Of a DNA stretch of 64,000 nucleotides, positions 18,246 to 26,261 are shown in pieces (the stretch's first letter is position 1; every line of letters begins with the position of its first letter). The DNA comes from Pseudoteredinibacter isoporae (lineage in GTDB: Bacteria; Pseudomonadota; Gammaproteobacteria; Pseudomonadales; Cellvibrionaceae): contig NZ_JAAONY010000002.1 in NCBI RefSeq assembly GCF_011602085.1, positions 868,001 to 932,000 of the forward strand. The letters run 5' to 3'. The position numbers and the translations under genes were made by a program. The notes under the pieces were generated by a model. That model was not told where the DNA came from. It searched no databases and saw nothing but the letters and a program-made list of their open reading frames with translations.

Positions 18246-18965
18246 TTATGCGTCGTTCCCGGACGATAAAAACTCGGCGTATTGCGTCTGCATTAACGCC
18301 ACAATTTCACGACTGTGTCTTTGTGAACTGGCAGACAAACCTCGCATAATCGAGTCAATATCGCGAATATCTTTGTCCTGATTCAAGCGTTTCACCCCTT
18401 CCAGGCTACTCGGCTTTAATCTGAAGGCGACGATACCATGCAGCAACCCGGCGTACAAATCAGGATCGACAGTCTGCATGTTCCAGGCCTTGTGTTGTGA
18501 AGTTTCTGCCAATAAGCCTTCCATGTGAACAACGGTATCACTCATCACCGCCTCTATGTCTTCAGCCCTTGTCAGCTGCTCCCATTCACCACGCAGTTGC
18601 ACACTGAGGTAATTCCAGGTCGGAACGGTCTGTCGCTGGGTAAACCAGCTCGGAGACACATACGCCTCTGGACCGCTGAACACCGCGAGCACCTCGCCAC
18701 CTTTGGACAAAGCGTCTGCCATGGGATTACGCCTGGCCATATGACCAACATAGGAACCCGCATCTTTTCGGCAGGCAATTAACGGCATTGCTGTCGACAG
18801 CACCCGCCCTTCATGTACGCAGCTCACCTGGCACATCGGGTTGGCGGTAATATAATCCAGCAGTTCTTGTGACTGCTCTATACAGTAATGCTCAGGAATA
18901 AAAACATGTTGCCCTACATCCTGCATGGATTTCGCAGAACGCACGGCATCGTAATCACGGGGCAA
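18246..18965 (-). CDS. PaiB-like FMN-binding family protein
   Basis: 239 residues. The core matches PaiB-family flavin-binding split-barrel proteins: FIPEHYC near the start, a VLSTAMPLI strand, GHMARRNP, VLAVFSGPEAYVSPSWF and VPTWNYLSVQLRG. PaiB of Bacillus was described as a negative regulator of sporulation and protease genes, and other members bind FMN or related cofactors. A direct DNA-binding domain is not obvious, so regulation is uncertain. I kept the TTG start at 18965 because GGAG lies nine bases upstream; ATG 18926, nearer the usual family start, has no clear site. Confidence 0.82.
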   Translation of the reverse strand: MPRDYDAVRSAKSMQDVGQHVFIPEHYCIEQSQELLDYITANPMCQVSCVHEGRVLSTAMPLIACRKDAGSYVGHMARRNPMADALSKGGEVLAVFSGPEAYVSPSWFTQRQTVPTWNYLSVQLRGEWEQLTRAEDIEAVMSDTVVHMEGLLAETSQHKAWNMQTVDPDLYAGLLHGIVAFRLKPSSLEGVKRLNQDKDIRDIDSIMRGLSASSQRHSREIVALMQTQYAEFLSSGNDA

Positions 18966-19100
18966 AGCTCACATCTCCGACGATGAAAAAAACCATCGTA
19001 GCGCCAAGCTTGCGACTTGAAAGCTGCCAAATCCGTTAACCAAGGTGACTTGTGGTCACCACTCGTAGCCAGCGCAATCGAGTGAGTCGCGGTCGCGGAA

Positions 19101-20993
19101 TTACGGCGCCGGGGTAAACCAGATGGGTGAAGAATACGCCCGCTCCTGAATCAGGGCTGGCTCGCTGTTCGCCTTTTTTCGCCCCAGGGCAAGCGCATCA
19201 AACTGGGAGTGCCTCATTGTCGGCGCTTCCAATACACGCACATAGTAAAACGCTTTTTCATTTGGATTAAAATCAGGGTCTTTCCAGTGTACAAAGAGTT
19301 CATCGCTGCCCCAGTTTTTATCAAATCGCCCGGTGCTCATATCAACGCGCGCGGGCAAACTGGATAATTCGCCATTTTCTTCCAATTCTCGTTCACCATA
19401 CCAGGCCACATTGAAAATTTTCTCGTGGCTATGGCCGTTGGCATCCAGCCACCCTTTAATAATCTGCACACGATCCAGGCCCGCAGACTCCATATCTCTA
19501 ACGGCATGAACAATAAAGTCTGGTGAAGCCTCGGTTTTGTCCCACAACAAATCTCCCCCCATGGGTACAGCTAAACGATAGGCAGTATCCAGATGCTCAC
19601 CCGCTAAACTGTCCAGATCACTTAAGTCAGAGCCAGCGAAAAAACGCAGGCGAATTCGGGTACCCGTGCTGGCATACACTTCTCGACGCTTGAACGCGTC
19701 CAGAATTGCGGTGCGGCTGTTTTCCCTCGCCCAAACTGCAGCCAATCCCTGAGCCGACATTGACCAGCCACTCACTCGACCATCAATACCCGTATCGGGT
19801 TTATTCTCGGGTGTAGAGTCACGGACCATTTTTCCGTGAAAATTATTTTCCTCGGTAGACGATAACGCGGTATGGCTGTCACTGGAGCCGATGAAACCAA
19901 ACTTAAAGGGATTTCCTCCGTATTTCTGTTCCAGCTCCAAACCACGCTTTAACGCAGGACGTGCAAAACTGCCGACGTTTGCCTGATAACTTGAATCATC
20001 AGCGCCTTGCTGAATGATAAAGTTATAACGTTCGAAATCTGCAAAGGGGTCCTTCGGTGAAAGATCCGGATGCGTTTCCGAGTCACCTTTAAACTGAGTA
20101 ATTTCGGTAACCGGCTCCCACAGACGGCGCTGTTCAATATAGCGCGCATCCATCTCCCGGCCATCAATTCTGTGATCCGGAAACATAAAGCCGTTGGATA
20201 GATTCGGGTTGTGGGGAATCGCCACAAAGCTCGATTGCGTTTCCTCTGCCGTTTTATCCAGCCACTGCCATAAATCTTCGGGATACTGGCTTTGATCGGA
20301 ACCGAATGGTAAATATTGCAGGGCTTTATCAGCCCCGTCTGGCGTTATAACAACACGGTGCAAATTATTGCCACTGGGCGTGGAACTCCATTCCCAGCCA
20401 ATAATCGCGGAAAAGTGCCCGGGTTTGTTGTGCTTCTCCGCAGCCGACACGACCTCTTTCCAGGCATTGAACTCCATTTTTTTGGTATCACCAAAAAAGC
20501 CACTGGGTGCTTCATTATTGGGGTCGGTAACGGGATCACCACCCGGATTGACAGGCGGTTTCGGCTGATTTTCGGATTCAATTTCGTGACCTTCTCCCCG
20601 CCCAATCTTGTAACGCAGCAACCACGTTAACACGCTGCGTTTGAGGCTGCCCCAAAAGCTCATGGGTTCATAATGCTCATCACTGCGATAAGCGTATTCG
20701 ATCACCCCCATAAACTCGGCGTGATCCGCCACTACCATAAAATCCAGCGGACGGTGAATTTGCACCCGAGCTTTGGTATAGGGATGAATTACCGGCTCGC
20801 CCTTGGCCCAACGATAAGCCGTATCCGGGCCCGCCGACAAATTGCCATTCAGAAAAGAATCAAAAGACAGCTTACTGTGAACATGAGTATCGCCCCATAA
20901 CAGCACTGGCTCTTCTGCCCCGGACTCCATTGCTGACAGGGGGACAGCGACACTGAGCAGACTTGCGGAGATGACTTGCTTCATGGGACTCAT
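19101..20993 (-). CDS. Exported DUF3604 protein (PHP-like metal-dependent fold)
   Basis: About 630 residues with an N-terminal signal peptide. The start of the mature domain reads LWGDTHVHSKLSFDSF. Further blocks are PLDFMVVADHAEFMG, AIIGWEWSS, AIPHNPNLSNG and GFIGSSDSHTALS. These His/Asp-rich motifs define DUF3604 and resemble metal sites of PHP and amidohydrolase enzymes. The reaction is unknown. Multiple copies are common in marine gammaproteobacteria rich in TonB receptors. ATG 20993 is preferred over GTG 20996; there is no strong ribosome-binding site. Its upstream region holds a five-copy tandem repeat. Confidence 0.87.
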   Translation of the reverse strand: MSPMKQVISASLLSVAVPLSAMESGAEEPVLLWGDTHVHSKLSFDSFLNGNLSAGPDTAYRWAKGEPVIHPYTKARVQIHRPLDFMVVADHAEFMGVIEYAYRSDEHYEPMSFWGSLKRSVLTWLLRYKIGRGEGHEIESENQPKPPVNPGGDPVTDPNNEAPSGFFGDTKKMEFNAWKEVVSAAEKHNKPGHFSAIIGWEWSSTPSGNNLHRVVITPDGADKALQYLPFGSDQSQYPEDLWQWLDKTAEETQSSFVAIPHNPNLSNGFMFPDHRIDGREMDARYIEQRRLWEPVTEITQFKGDSETHPDLSPKDPFADFERYNFIIQQGADDSSYQANVGSFARPALKRGLELEQKYGGNPFKFGFIGSSDSHTALSSTEENNFHGKMVRDSTPENKPDTGIDGRVSGWSMSAQGLAAVWARENSRTAILDAFKRREVYASTGTRIRLRFFAGSDLSDLDSLAGEHLDTAYRLAVPMGGDLLWDKTEASPDFIVHAVRDMESAGLDRVQIIKGWLDANGHSHEKIFNVAWYGERELEENGELSSLPARVDMSTGRFDKNWGSDELFVHWKDPDFNPNEKAFYYVRVLEAPTMRHSQFDALALGRKKANSEPALIQERAYSSPIWFTPAP

Positions 20994-21316
20994 CACATTC
21001 AGAATTCGAGCAAAGATAATAAACTAGTCATGACTAACTTTGCAAGATCCCCCCTAAAACCCAACCTTAAGCAGAAATCAAAACCCAGCTCCTGGAAAAC
21101 CTGAATTAAACGCACCACTACACCTGAATTAAACGCACCACTACACCTGAATTAAGCACACCACTACACCTGAATTAAGCACACCACTACACCTGAATTA
21201 AGCACACCACTACAGATGAAAAGAACAGCAGATGAAAAGAAAAAATGCCGCTCCGAAAGAGCGGCAGGAAAAGGATCAAGGGATCGAATCAAATAACTCG
21301 CAGAATCCGTGACCGC
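20994..21316. repeat. Five tandem 23-bp units (21099-21213) in a 323-base intergenic space
   Basis: Five head-to-tail copies of a 23-base unit beginning ACCTGAATTAA and ending CACCACTAC run from 21099 to 21213. Units 1-2 share one central variant (ACG) and units 3-5 share another (GCAC), which suggests two rounds of duplication. The unit length is not a multiple of three and I see no gene. Next to it is a partial direct repeat, AGATGAAAAGA (twice, at about 21213-21240). The array lies between the DUF3604 start and the amidohydrolase terminator, so it is in the DUF3604 promoter region. Confidence 0.9.
21236..21265 (-). terminator. Rho-independent terminator after the amidohydrolase gene
   Basis: On the minus strand a 7-bp stem, GCCGCTC and GAGCGGC around a five-base loop (21247-21265), is followed by ATTTTTTC and more T. 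It lies about 50 bases after the stop of the amidohydrolase gene and ends the receptor-amidohydrolase transcript. Confidence 0.85.
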
Positions 21317-23092
21317 CTACAGGCCCAAAGCGCTTTCCAAGGCTTCAGCTTGTGGACCACGCTGGTACACGGTTTTTCCATTTAAAATCGTGCGCTCAAC
21401 TTTGGCTTTATGAATCTTCTGGGGAGCCAGGGTAAACAGGTTGTCACGCATCACAATCAAGTCGGCTTTCTTACCCACTTCAATTGAGCCCAGCTCATGA
21501 TCACGATTGATCTGGTAGGCTGCATCGATAGTGTAACCGCGTAACATGGCATCCAGGCTGAAAGCGGAATCGGATTTCGGCTGCGCCTCTGCAGGCTCGA
21601 CTCCCGGTAAAGCGCGCGTCATGCCGGATTCTATTTGGCTCATCGCCACCAAACCAGGCAGGCCACCACTTACCGGGAAATCACTGCCAAACGTAACCTT
21701 TCCACCACTGCGATAAATATCGGCAAAGCTGTAAAGCCGACTGGATCTCTCTTTGCCCAGAACTCGCCTGGAATGCCCACGCTCCATGCCAAACCACAGC
21801 GGTGTGGTTTGCGCCACCACATCCAGCTGGGCAAAACGTGCATGATCTTCCGGTCTGACCAATTCAGTATGCGCGGTAGAGAAACGATTCTTACTGGATG
21901 GGTTATTTTTGCGCGCGAACTCGAACGCATCCAAAGCTTCTTTGATTGCGCGATCCCCAATCGAGTGAATGTGAATATTGAACCCAGCTTTATCCACGGC
22001 CAACACCAAGTCAGCCAGCGCCTTGCCTTCCAGAATCAAACCACCGTAGTTCTCCGGATCATTCAAATAGGGCGTTAACTGCGCCGAGGTTTCAGCTTCC
22101 GTTGTTCCATCATTGTGAATTTTAAGGGTGGTTGGCCAAATCAATTCACTGTAATAAGTCTTGCGGAGAGATTGCAAATCTTCTACCGCACTGCTCGCTT
22201 TATGTGGGTCAAGCAAGCTCAAAGACGTCATCATTCGTGTGCTTAATTGCCCGGAGCTTTCCAAGGCTTTCAACGCCTGATGCCCAACTTCGGTCATACT
22301 CAACATGCCGGCATCAAAAACAGCCGTATAACCCAGCATCGGAAACATAGGCATCAGTTGCTGAACCTGATAGAGAACATTCTCTGGAGAGTACACACCA
22401 ATGGCGGCGATCAGAGGTTCTATGGCTTGGGTTTCCAGGGCGTGTCCGGTTGGCTCGCCGTTTTTATCCCTGCGATAAAAATGCACACCGGGCACCGGGT
22501 CAGGCGTTTTGCTGTTAATGCCCGCCATTTCCAAAGCTTTGGAATTCACCCAGGCGCTGTGACCGCCATCGTCAAGAAAAACGATGGGGCGTTCACTGTC
22601 CAAACCATCAAGAATTTCTTTACGTGGCCCCGCCTCACCAAAGCTGTCGGCGTAAAAGCCAAAGCCAAAAATCGCTTCATCGTCGGGATGCGCTTTTAAG
22701 TAAGCTTTCACCTGTTGAACGTAGGATTCAACTGTATTTTCTTCTATATCGAACACCAAGCCGGAAGCCATCACCGAACCAAATACCGGGTGCGCATGGG
22801 TTTCAATAAAACCCGGCAGCATTAGTTTACCCGCAAGATCGACTTTTTCGGCGCCCTTTTTTACATAGGATTCAGCACCTTTTTCATCACCGACATAGAC
22901 AATCTTGTCGGCATCAACAACCACTGAGTCCGCCCAGGGCTGCATTGGGTTCATGGTATAAATCTGGCCATTGCTGTACACCGTGGCGGAAAAAACCTGT
23001 GCGCTAAAAAGACCGGCCGCTAGGCCGGCAAGAGCTTTCCAACGCAAACCACCGCTTGCACATACAAACGAATCCACTATCTTGTCTGTCAT
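21317..23092 (-). CDS. Exported amidohydrolase family 3 protein (YtcJ-like)
   Basis: About 591 residues from ATG 23092. A Tat- or Sec-like signal region ends near AQVFSA, so the protein is probably periplasmic. Metal-site motifs of YtcJ-type amidohydrolases are visible in order: ETHAHPVFG (HxH), LKIHNDG, NIHIHSIGDRAI, STAHTEL and GSDFPVSGG, with the C-terminal GSIEVGKKADLIVM composite strand. Family members hydrolyse amide-like or cyclic amide bonds. ATG 23092 has GGAG nine bases upstream. The alternative start at 23122 would overlap the receptor gene and has no comparable site. It follows the TonB receptor by 19 bases in one operon, which suggests hydrolysis of what the receptor imports. Confidence 0.87.
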   Translation of the reverse strand: MTDKIVDSFVCASGGLRWKALAGLAAGLFSAQVFSATVYSNGQIYTMNPMQPWADSVVVDADKIVYVGDEKGAESYVKKGAEKVDLAGKLMLPGFIETHAHPVFGSVMASGLVFDIEENTVESYVQQVKAYLKAHPDDEAIFGFGFYADSFGEAGPRKEILDGLDSERPIVFLDDGGHSAWVNSKALEMAGINSKTPDPVPGVHFYRRDKNGEPTGHALETQAIEPLIAAIGVYSPENVLYQVQQLMPMFPMLGYTAVFDAGMLSMTEVGHQALKALESSGQLSTRMMTSLSLLDPHKASSAVEDLQSLRKTYYSELIWPTTLKIHNDGTTEAETSAQLTPYLNDPENYGGLILEGKALADLVLAVDKAGFNIHIHSIGDRAIKEALDAFEFARKNNPSSKNRFSTAHTELVRPEDHARFAQLDVVAQTTPLWFGMERGHSRRVLGKERSSRLYSFADIYRSGGKVTFGSDFPVSGGLPGLVAMSQIESGMTRALPGVEPAEAQPKSDSAFSLDAMLRGYTIDAAYQINRDHELGSIEVGKKADLIVMRDNLFTLAPQKIHKAKVERTILNGKTVYQRGPQAEALESALGL

Positions 23093-23111
23093 ATTTTCAA
23101 ACTCCATCCAT

Positions 23112-25427
23112 TTACCATTCATAGCTAAACTCCAGTGTCCAGCTGCGAGGGCGCCCTTGAACCCGGTTAAAGCTGCCTAAATCATCGCTTGTGCTGCTCA
23201 GGGTATAAGCTTCATTGGTAACGTTATCCAACAACAATGCCACCTTCCAATCTGCAGCGGTTGGCACGATTTCAAAGCGCATACCGAGCAGCTGATAGGA
23301 TTCAATACCAAATAGAGCACGATCCAGATCCGTGCCATAGGCATCATCCGCATTAATGTCATCACGCCAGCTGTAATTTACGGAACTGTTCAGCTGATAG
23401 TGCTCGTTAATATCGGCCTGATGATCCAGTTGAATACCAACGCTGTATTCTGGCGCAAAGGTACGACGCAAACCTTGAATCGGGAACTGAACACCATCGG
23501 GGTCCAGGCCAATGGTTGCCGATTTTGAAATTTTCGCGTTCAGATAATTCGCCTGAAGTGAAAGCTGCAAGCCTTCGATGGATTCAGGCAAATAGGTAAA
23601 CTCGACTTCAACACCCTTATGTTCGGCATCGCCAAGATTTCCCAACTTGGTCAATACGCCATCAATCAGAGTACTGAATTCCTGGGTAAACCCTTGAACG
23701 TCCTGATAATCGTAGTAGTACAAAGCGCCATTGAATCGCAAACGACGATCCAGTAAGTCGGTTTTCCAACCCAACTCATAGGACCAGATCAACTCTTCAT
23801 CATAAGCACCCAACTCAGCAGCGCTGAATGCAAAGCCGCCGAAGAAACCGCCGGACTTAAAACCCCGCGTCGCTTTAGCATAAATCAACACTTCATCACT
23901 TGGGGTCCAATCCAAACCCAGATGGCCAGAGAAATGGCTGTCCAGATTCGCCTCCTGATTGACGCCGTCCAGCCAGAAGAAAGGCTGCAACTGACCATCA
24001 CCATTGAGATCGACGCCATTGCCCTCGGTCTCGAAAAAGCGATAGTTGAGAAGGTCTTTGTCTTCCTTGGTATAACGCAGCGAACCGTGAAGTTTCAGAG
24101 TGTCGGCAAACTGCCACTCCAGCTGAGCATATGCCGCAGCCGATTTGGTTTCCTGGGTAAAAGATCGATACCCCAGGCCTGGAAAGTCCACTAACTGAGA
24201 AAGGTCCAGATTACGGAAGGCCACAACTTCTTCATTGCTGTAGCTCGCGCCCAATAACCAATACATATCCTCGGAGATTTCACCCTGCCAACGAAACTCC
24301 TGGGACCAGGCGCTCAGTTCACTGCGGCTGCGCTCGTGAAATAACGTCAGATGGGAAGCGTCAAAATCGTAATTCTGTTTAAAATTGTAATCCATCGCGG
24401 TGGTAATGGAGGTGAAGCTCACGGACTCGCCTTCCCACTGCCAACGCATATTTACGCTGCGCCAGTCATTATCCAATTCATTGATCGGATTTGAAGTTGT
24501 GCGACGGCCCTGGTCATCCTGATCTATCGCTAATGGGCCAGTGCCGGTTCCAAACACAAAATTGGATAAAACATTAGACAGGGTAAAACACTGATCATCG
24601 GCTGCACCACCTGCGGCCACGGCCGGGCAACGCCCAGAGGCATCAGCCAGTAAACTGGCCTTGCCCTGCGCCAGATAGGTTTCGGAATTGTCACGACCGT
24701 AGTCCAATTTCAGCAACATCTCGGTCTTGTCATTGAGCTGCCAGGCCAGCTGTGCTCGCAGCGCCGTAAAATCCTGATCACCAAATTCATCATCAGCTTC
24801 GGTGGCCAGACTGTCTTGCCAACCTCCGCCTTGACTGGTGACGGCTGCCAAGCGAATCGCCGCGTTGTCCGCAACGTCAAATCCGACGGCAGCTTCCATG
24901 CGACTTTTGTTCCAACGTCCGTAGCTGCCACGCACATAGCCATTGCTCTCTTCACCAACTTCTGGCGGGCGAGAATTCACCCTGACCGCACCACCACTGG
25001 TATTGCGGCCGTACAAGCCCCCCTGGGGGCCTTTTAAAATTTCCACCTGCTGAATATCAAACAGGCCGATGCCGCCCAGAACATTGGAGAACATATAAGC
25101 TTCATCGTAAAAAATGGCTGCGGTCGGGGTATTGTTGGGGTTGAAATCCGCAAGACCAACACCGCGGATTACCCAGGTCGGCTGGCCGGAACCGCGATCA
25201 TCAAAAATCTCCGCGCCGGCCACATTCTTCGCCAGCTCCTGCAAGCCCGTATTGCCAAGCTTCGAGATTTGCTCGGCGCTAAAGGCGCTCACAGAAATAG
25301 GGATATCCTGGCTGCTCTGGTCACGTTTCTGGGCGGTAACCACAACCTCCTCCAGGGTTTGCGCCTGAATGGCGAGAGGCAGGCTGGCGATGGCAAAAGC
25401 CGCGATGCCGATTGCTTGGCGATTCAT
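23112..25427 (-). CDS. TonB-dependent outer-membrane receptor
   Basis: 771 residues. The signal peptide ends at AIQAQ, then the TonB-box region TLEEVVVTAQKRDQ begins. The plug carries VEILKGPQGGLYGRNTSGGAVRV, and the long barrel ends in WTLEFSYEW with a terminal aromatic residue. GGAG lies six bases before the ATG. It is the first gene of an operon with the exported amidohydrolase. Its promoter region contains two copies of a TetR-like palindrome, at 25449 and 25504, so it is probably repressed by the divergent TetR regulator and induced by the nutrient. Confidence 0.93.
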   Translation of the reverse strand: MNRQAIGIAAFAIASLPLAIQAQTLEEVVVTAQKRDQSSQDIPISVSAFSAEQISKLGNTGLQELAKNVAGAEIFDDRGSGQPTWVIRGVGLADFNPNNTPTAAIFYDEAYMFSNVLGGIGLFDIQQVEILKGPQGGLYGRNTSGGAVRVNSRPPEVGEESNGYVRGSYGRWNKSRMEAAVGFDVADNAAIRLAAVTSQGGGWQDSLATEADDEFGDQDFTALRAQLAWQLNDKTEMLLKLDYGRDNSETYLAQGKASLLADASGRCPAVAAGGAADDQCFTLSNVLSNFVFGTGTGPLAIDQDDQGRRTTSNPINELDNDWRSVNMRWQWEGESVSFTSITTAMDYNFKQNYDFDASHLTLFHERSRSELSAWSQEFRWQGEISEDMYWLLGASYSNEEVVAFRNLDLSQLVDFPGLGYRSFTQETKSAAAYAQLEWQFADTLKLHGSLRYTKEDKDLLNYRFFETEGNGVDLNGDGQLQPFFWLDGVNQEANLDSHFSGHLGLDWTPSDEVLIYAKATRGFKSGGFFGGFAFSAAELGAYDEELIWSYELGWKTDLLDRRLRFNGALYYYDYQDVQGFTQEFSTLIDGVLTKLGNLGDAEHKGVEVEFTYLPESIEGLQLSLQANYLNAKISKSATIGLDPDGVQFPIQGLRRTFAPEYSVGIQLDHQADINEHYQLNSSVNYSWRDDINADDAYGTDLDRALFGIESYQLLGMRFEIVPTAADWKVALLLDNVTNEAYTLSSTSDDLGSFNRVQGRPRSWTLEFSYEW

Positions 25428-25448
25428 AGTCCACTCCGATTAATTATT

Positions 25449-25468
25449 ATATGAATGTTTATTCACAT
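25449..25468. promoter_or_regulatory. Candidate TetR operator, imperfect copy
   Basis: This 20-base site matches the perfect palindrome at 25504 at 17 of 20 positions, including the whole right half ATTCACAT. It begins 22 bases upstream of the TonB-receptor start codon, where a bound repressor would block expression. Confidence 0.6.
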
Positions 25469-25503
25469 TTATCATGCACCACATTCAACACAAGCGTCAA
25501 GAA

Positions 25504-25523
25504 ATGTGAATAATTATTCACAT
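25504..25523. promoter_or_regulatory. Candidate TetR operator, perfect 20-bp palindrome
   Basis: ATGTGAATAATTATTCACAT is its own reverse complement. It lies between the divergent TonB-receptor and TetR genes, 55 bases from the related site at 25449. Size and symmetry suit a TetR dimer pair. Binding by the adjacent regulator is inference. Confidence 0.65.
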
Positions 25524-25631
25524 AACCCTTTTGGGGTAGCCTGTTCACCCCGGAGTAGCTAAAACAGAGGAGTTTGCTGATATACTCCTCCTAAGCCTTT
25601 GATTGCTATCGAGAACCTTAAACGGGAAGCC

Positions 25632-26258
25632 ATGAACACTGCTCTCAAAAAGAAGCCCAGCCAGAAACGCTCACAGGAACGCGTGGGTAAGATTTTGCGC
25701 AGTTGCAGCAAACTGTTGGAAGAAGATGGCTTGCAGGGGCTTACGATGCCCAAACTGGCGAAAGCCGCCGAGGTCTCGGTGGGCTCTCTGTATCAGTATT
25801 TTGATAATAAACAAGCCGTCATGCAGGCCTTGTACGAGGATTACCTGGCCGCCCTGCGTTATCAAATCACTGACTTTCTCAAAAACATCGAACAACATCC
25901 CCATTGGAAAGAGGGTATTGCTCATCTTTTAGAAAGAGTTTTTAAAGCCGAGCAGGAAGGTGGGCCATTGGCCGAAATTAATCAGGCACTCAAGCTCTAC
26001 CCTGAACTGGAAGCACTGGATCAACGTCACAGTGAAGAAGTCAGTGAGTTGATGATCCAGGCCTTAAAACACTATCGGTTTCCGGGCACAAAAACCCAAC
26101 TTAAGGAGCTGGTGTTTTTCTCCTATTCCATCAATATCGGCACTTGGTCCTACCGGACTCGCTATCACAATGCCCGCCAATTGAAACAATCCAATCGCTG
26201 GGAGCTGCTCGCCAATATCGCGGTACTGGAAGATTATTTGGAAAGCTTTAAACAGTAA
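25632..26258 (+). CDS. TetR-family transcriptional repressor
   Basis: 208 residues from ATG 25632. The N-terminal helix-turn-helix (residues ~12-58) has the family pattern KRSQERVGKILRSCSKLLEE...LTMPKLAKAAEVSVGSLYQYFDNKQAVM. The C-terminal all-helical part should bind an effector and dimerise. It is divergent from the TonB-receptor/amidohydrolase operon, with two palindromes between, so autoregulation and control of that operon are likely. TTG 25599 is an in-frame alternative start but has no ribosome-binding site. The gene converges on the retinol-saturase-like gene with a three-base gap. Confidence 0.92.
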   Translation: MNTALKKKPSQKRSQERVGKILRSCSKLLEEDGLQGLTMPKLAKAAEVSVGSLYQYFDNKQAVMQALYEDYLAALRYQITDFLKNIEQHPHWKEGIAHLLERVFKAEQEGGPLAEINQALKLYPELEALDQRHSEEVSELMIQALKHYRFPGTKTQLKELVFFSYSINIGTWSYRTRYHNARQLKQSNRWELLANIAVLEDYLESFKQ

Positions 26259-26261
26259 AAC

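Noticed and set aside
21099-21213. CRISPR array
   Set aside because: The 23-base units are directly adjacent with no unique spacers, and no cas genes are in the window.
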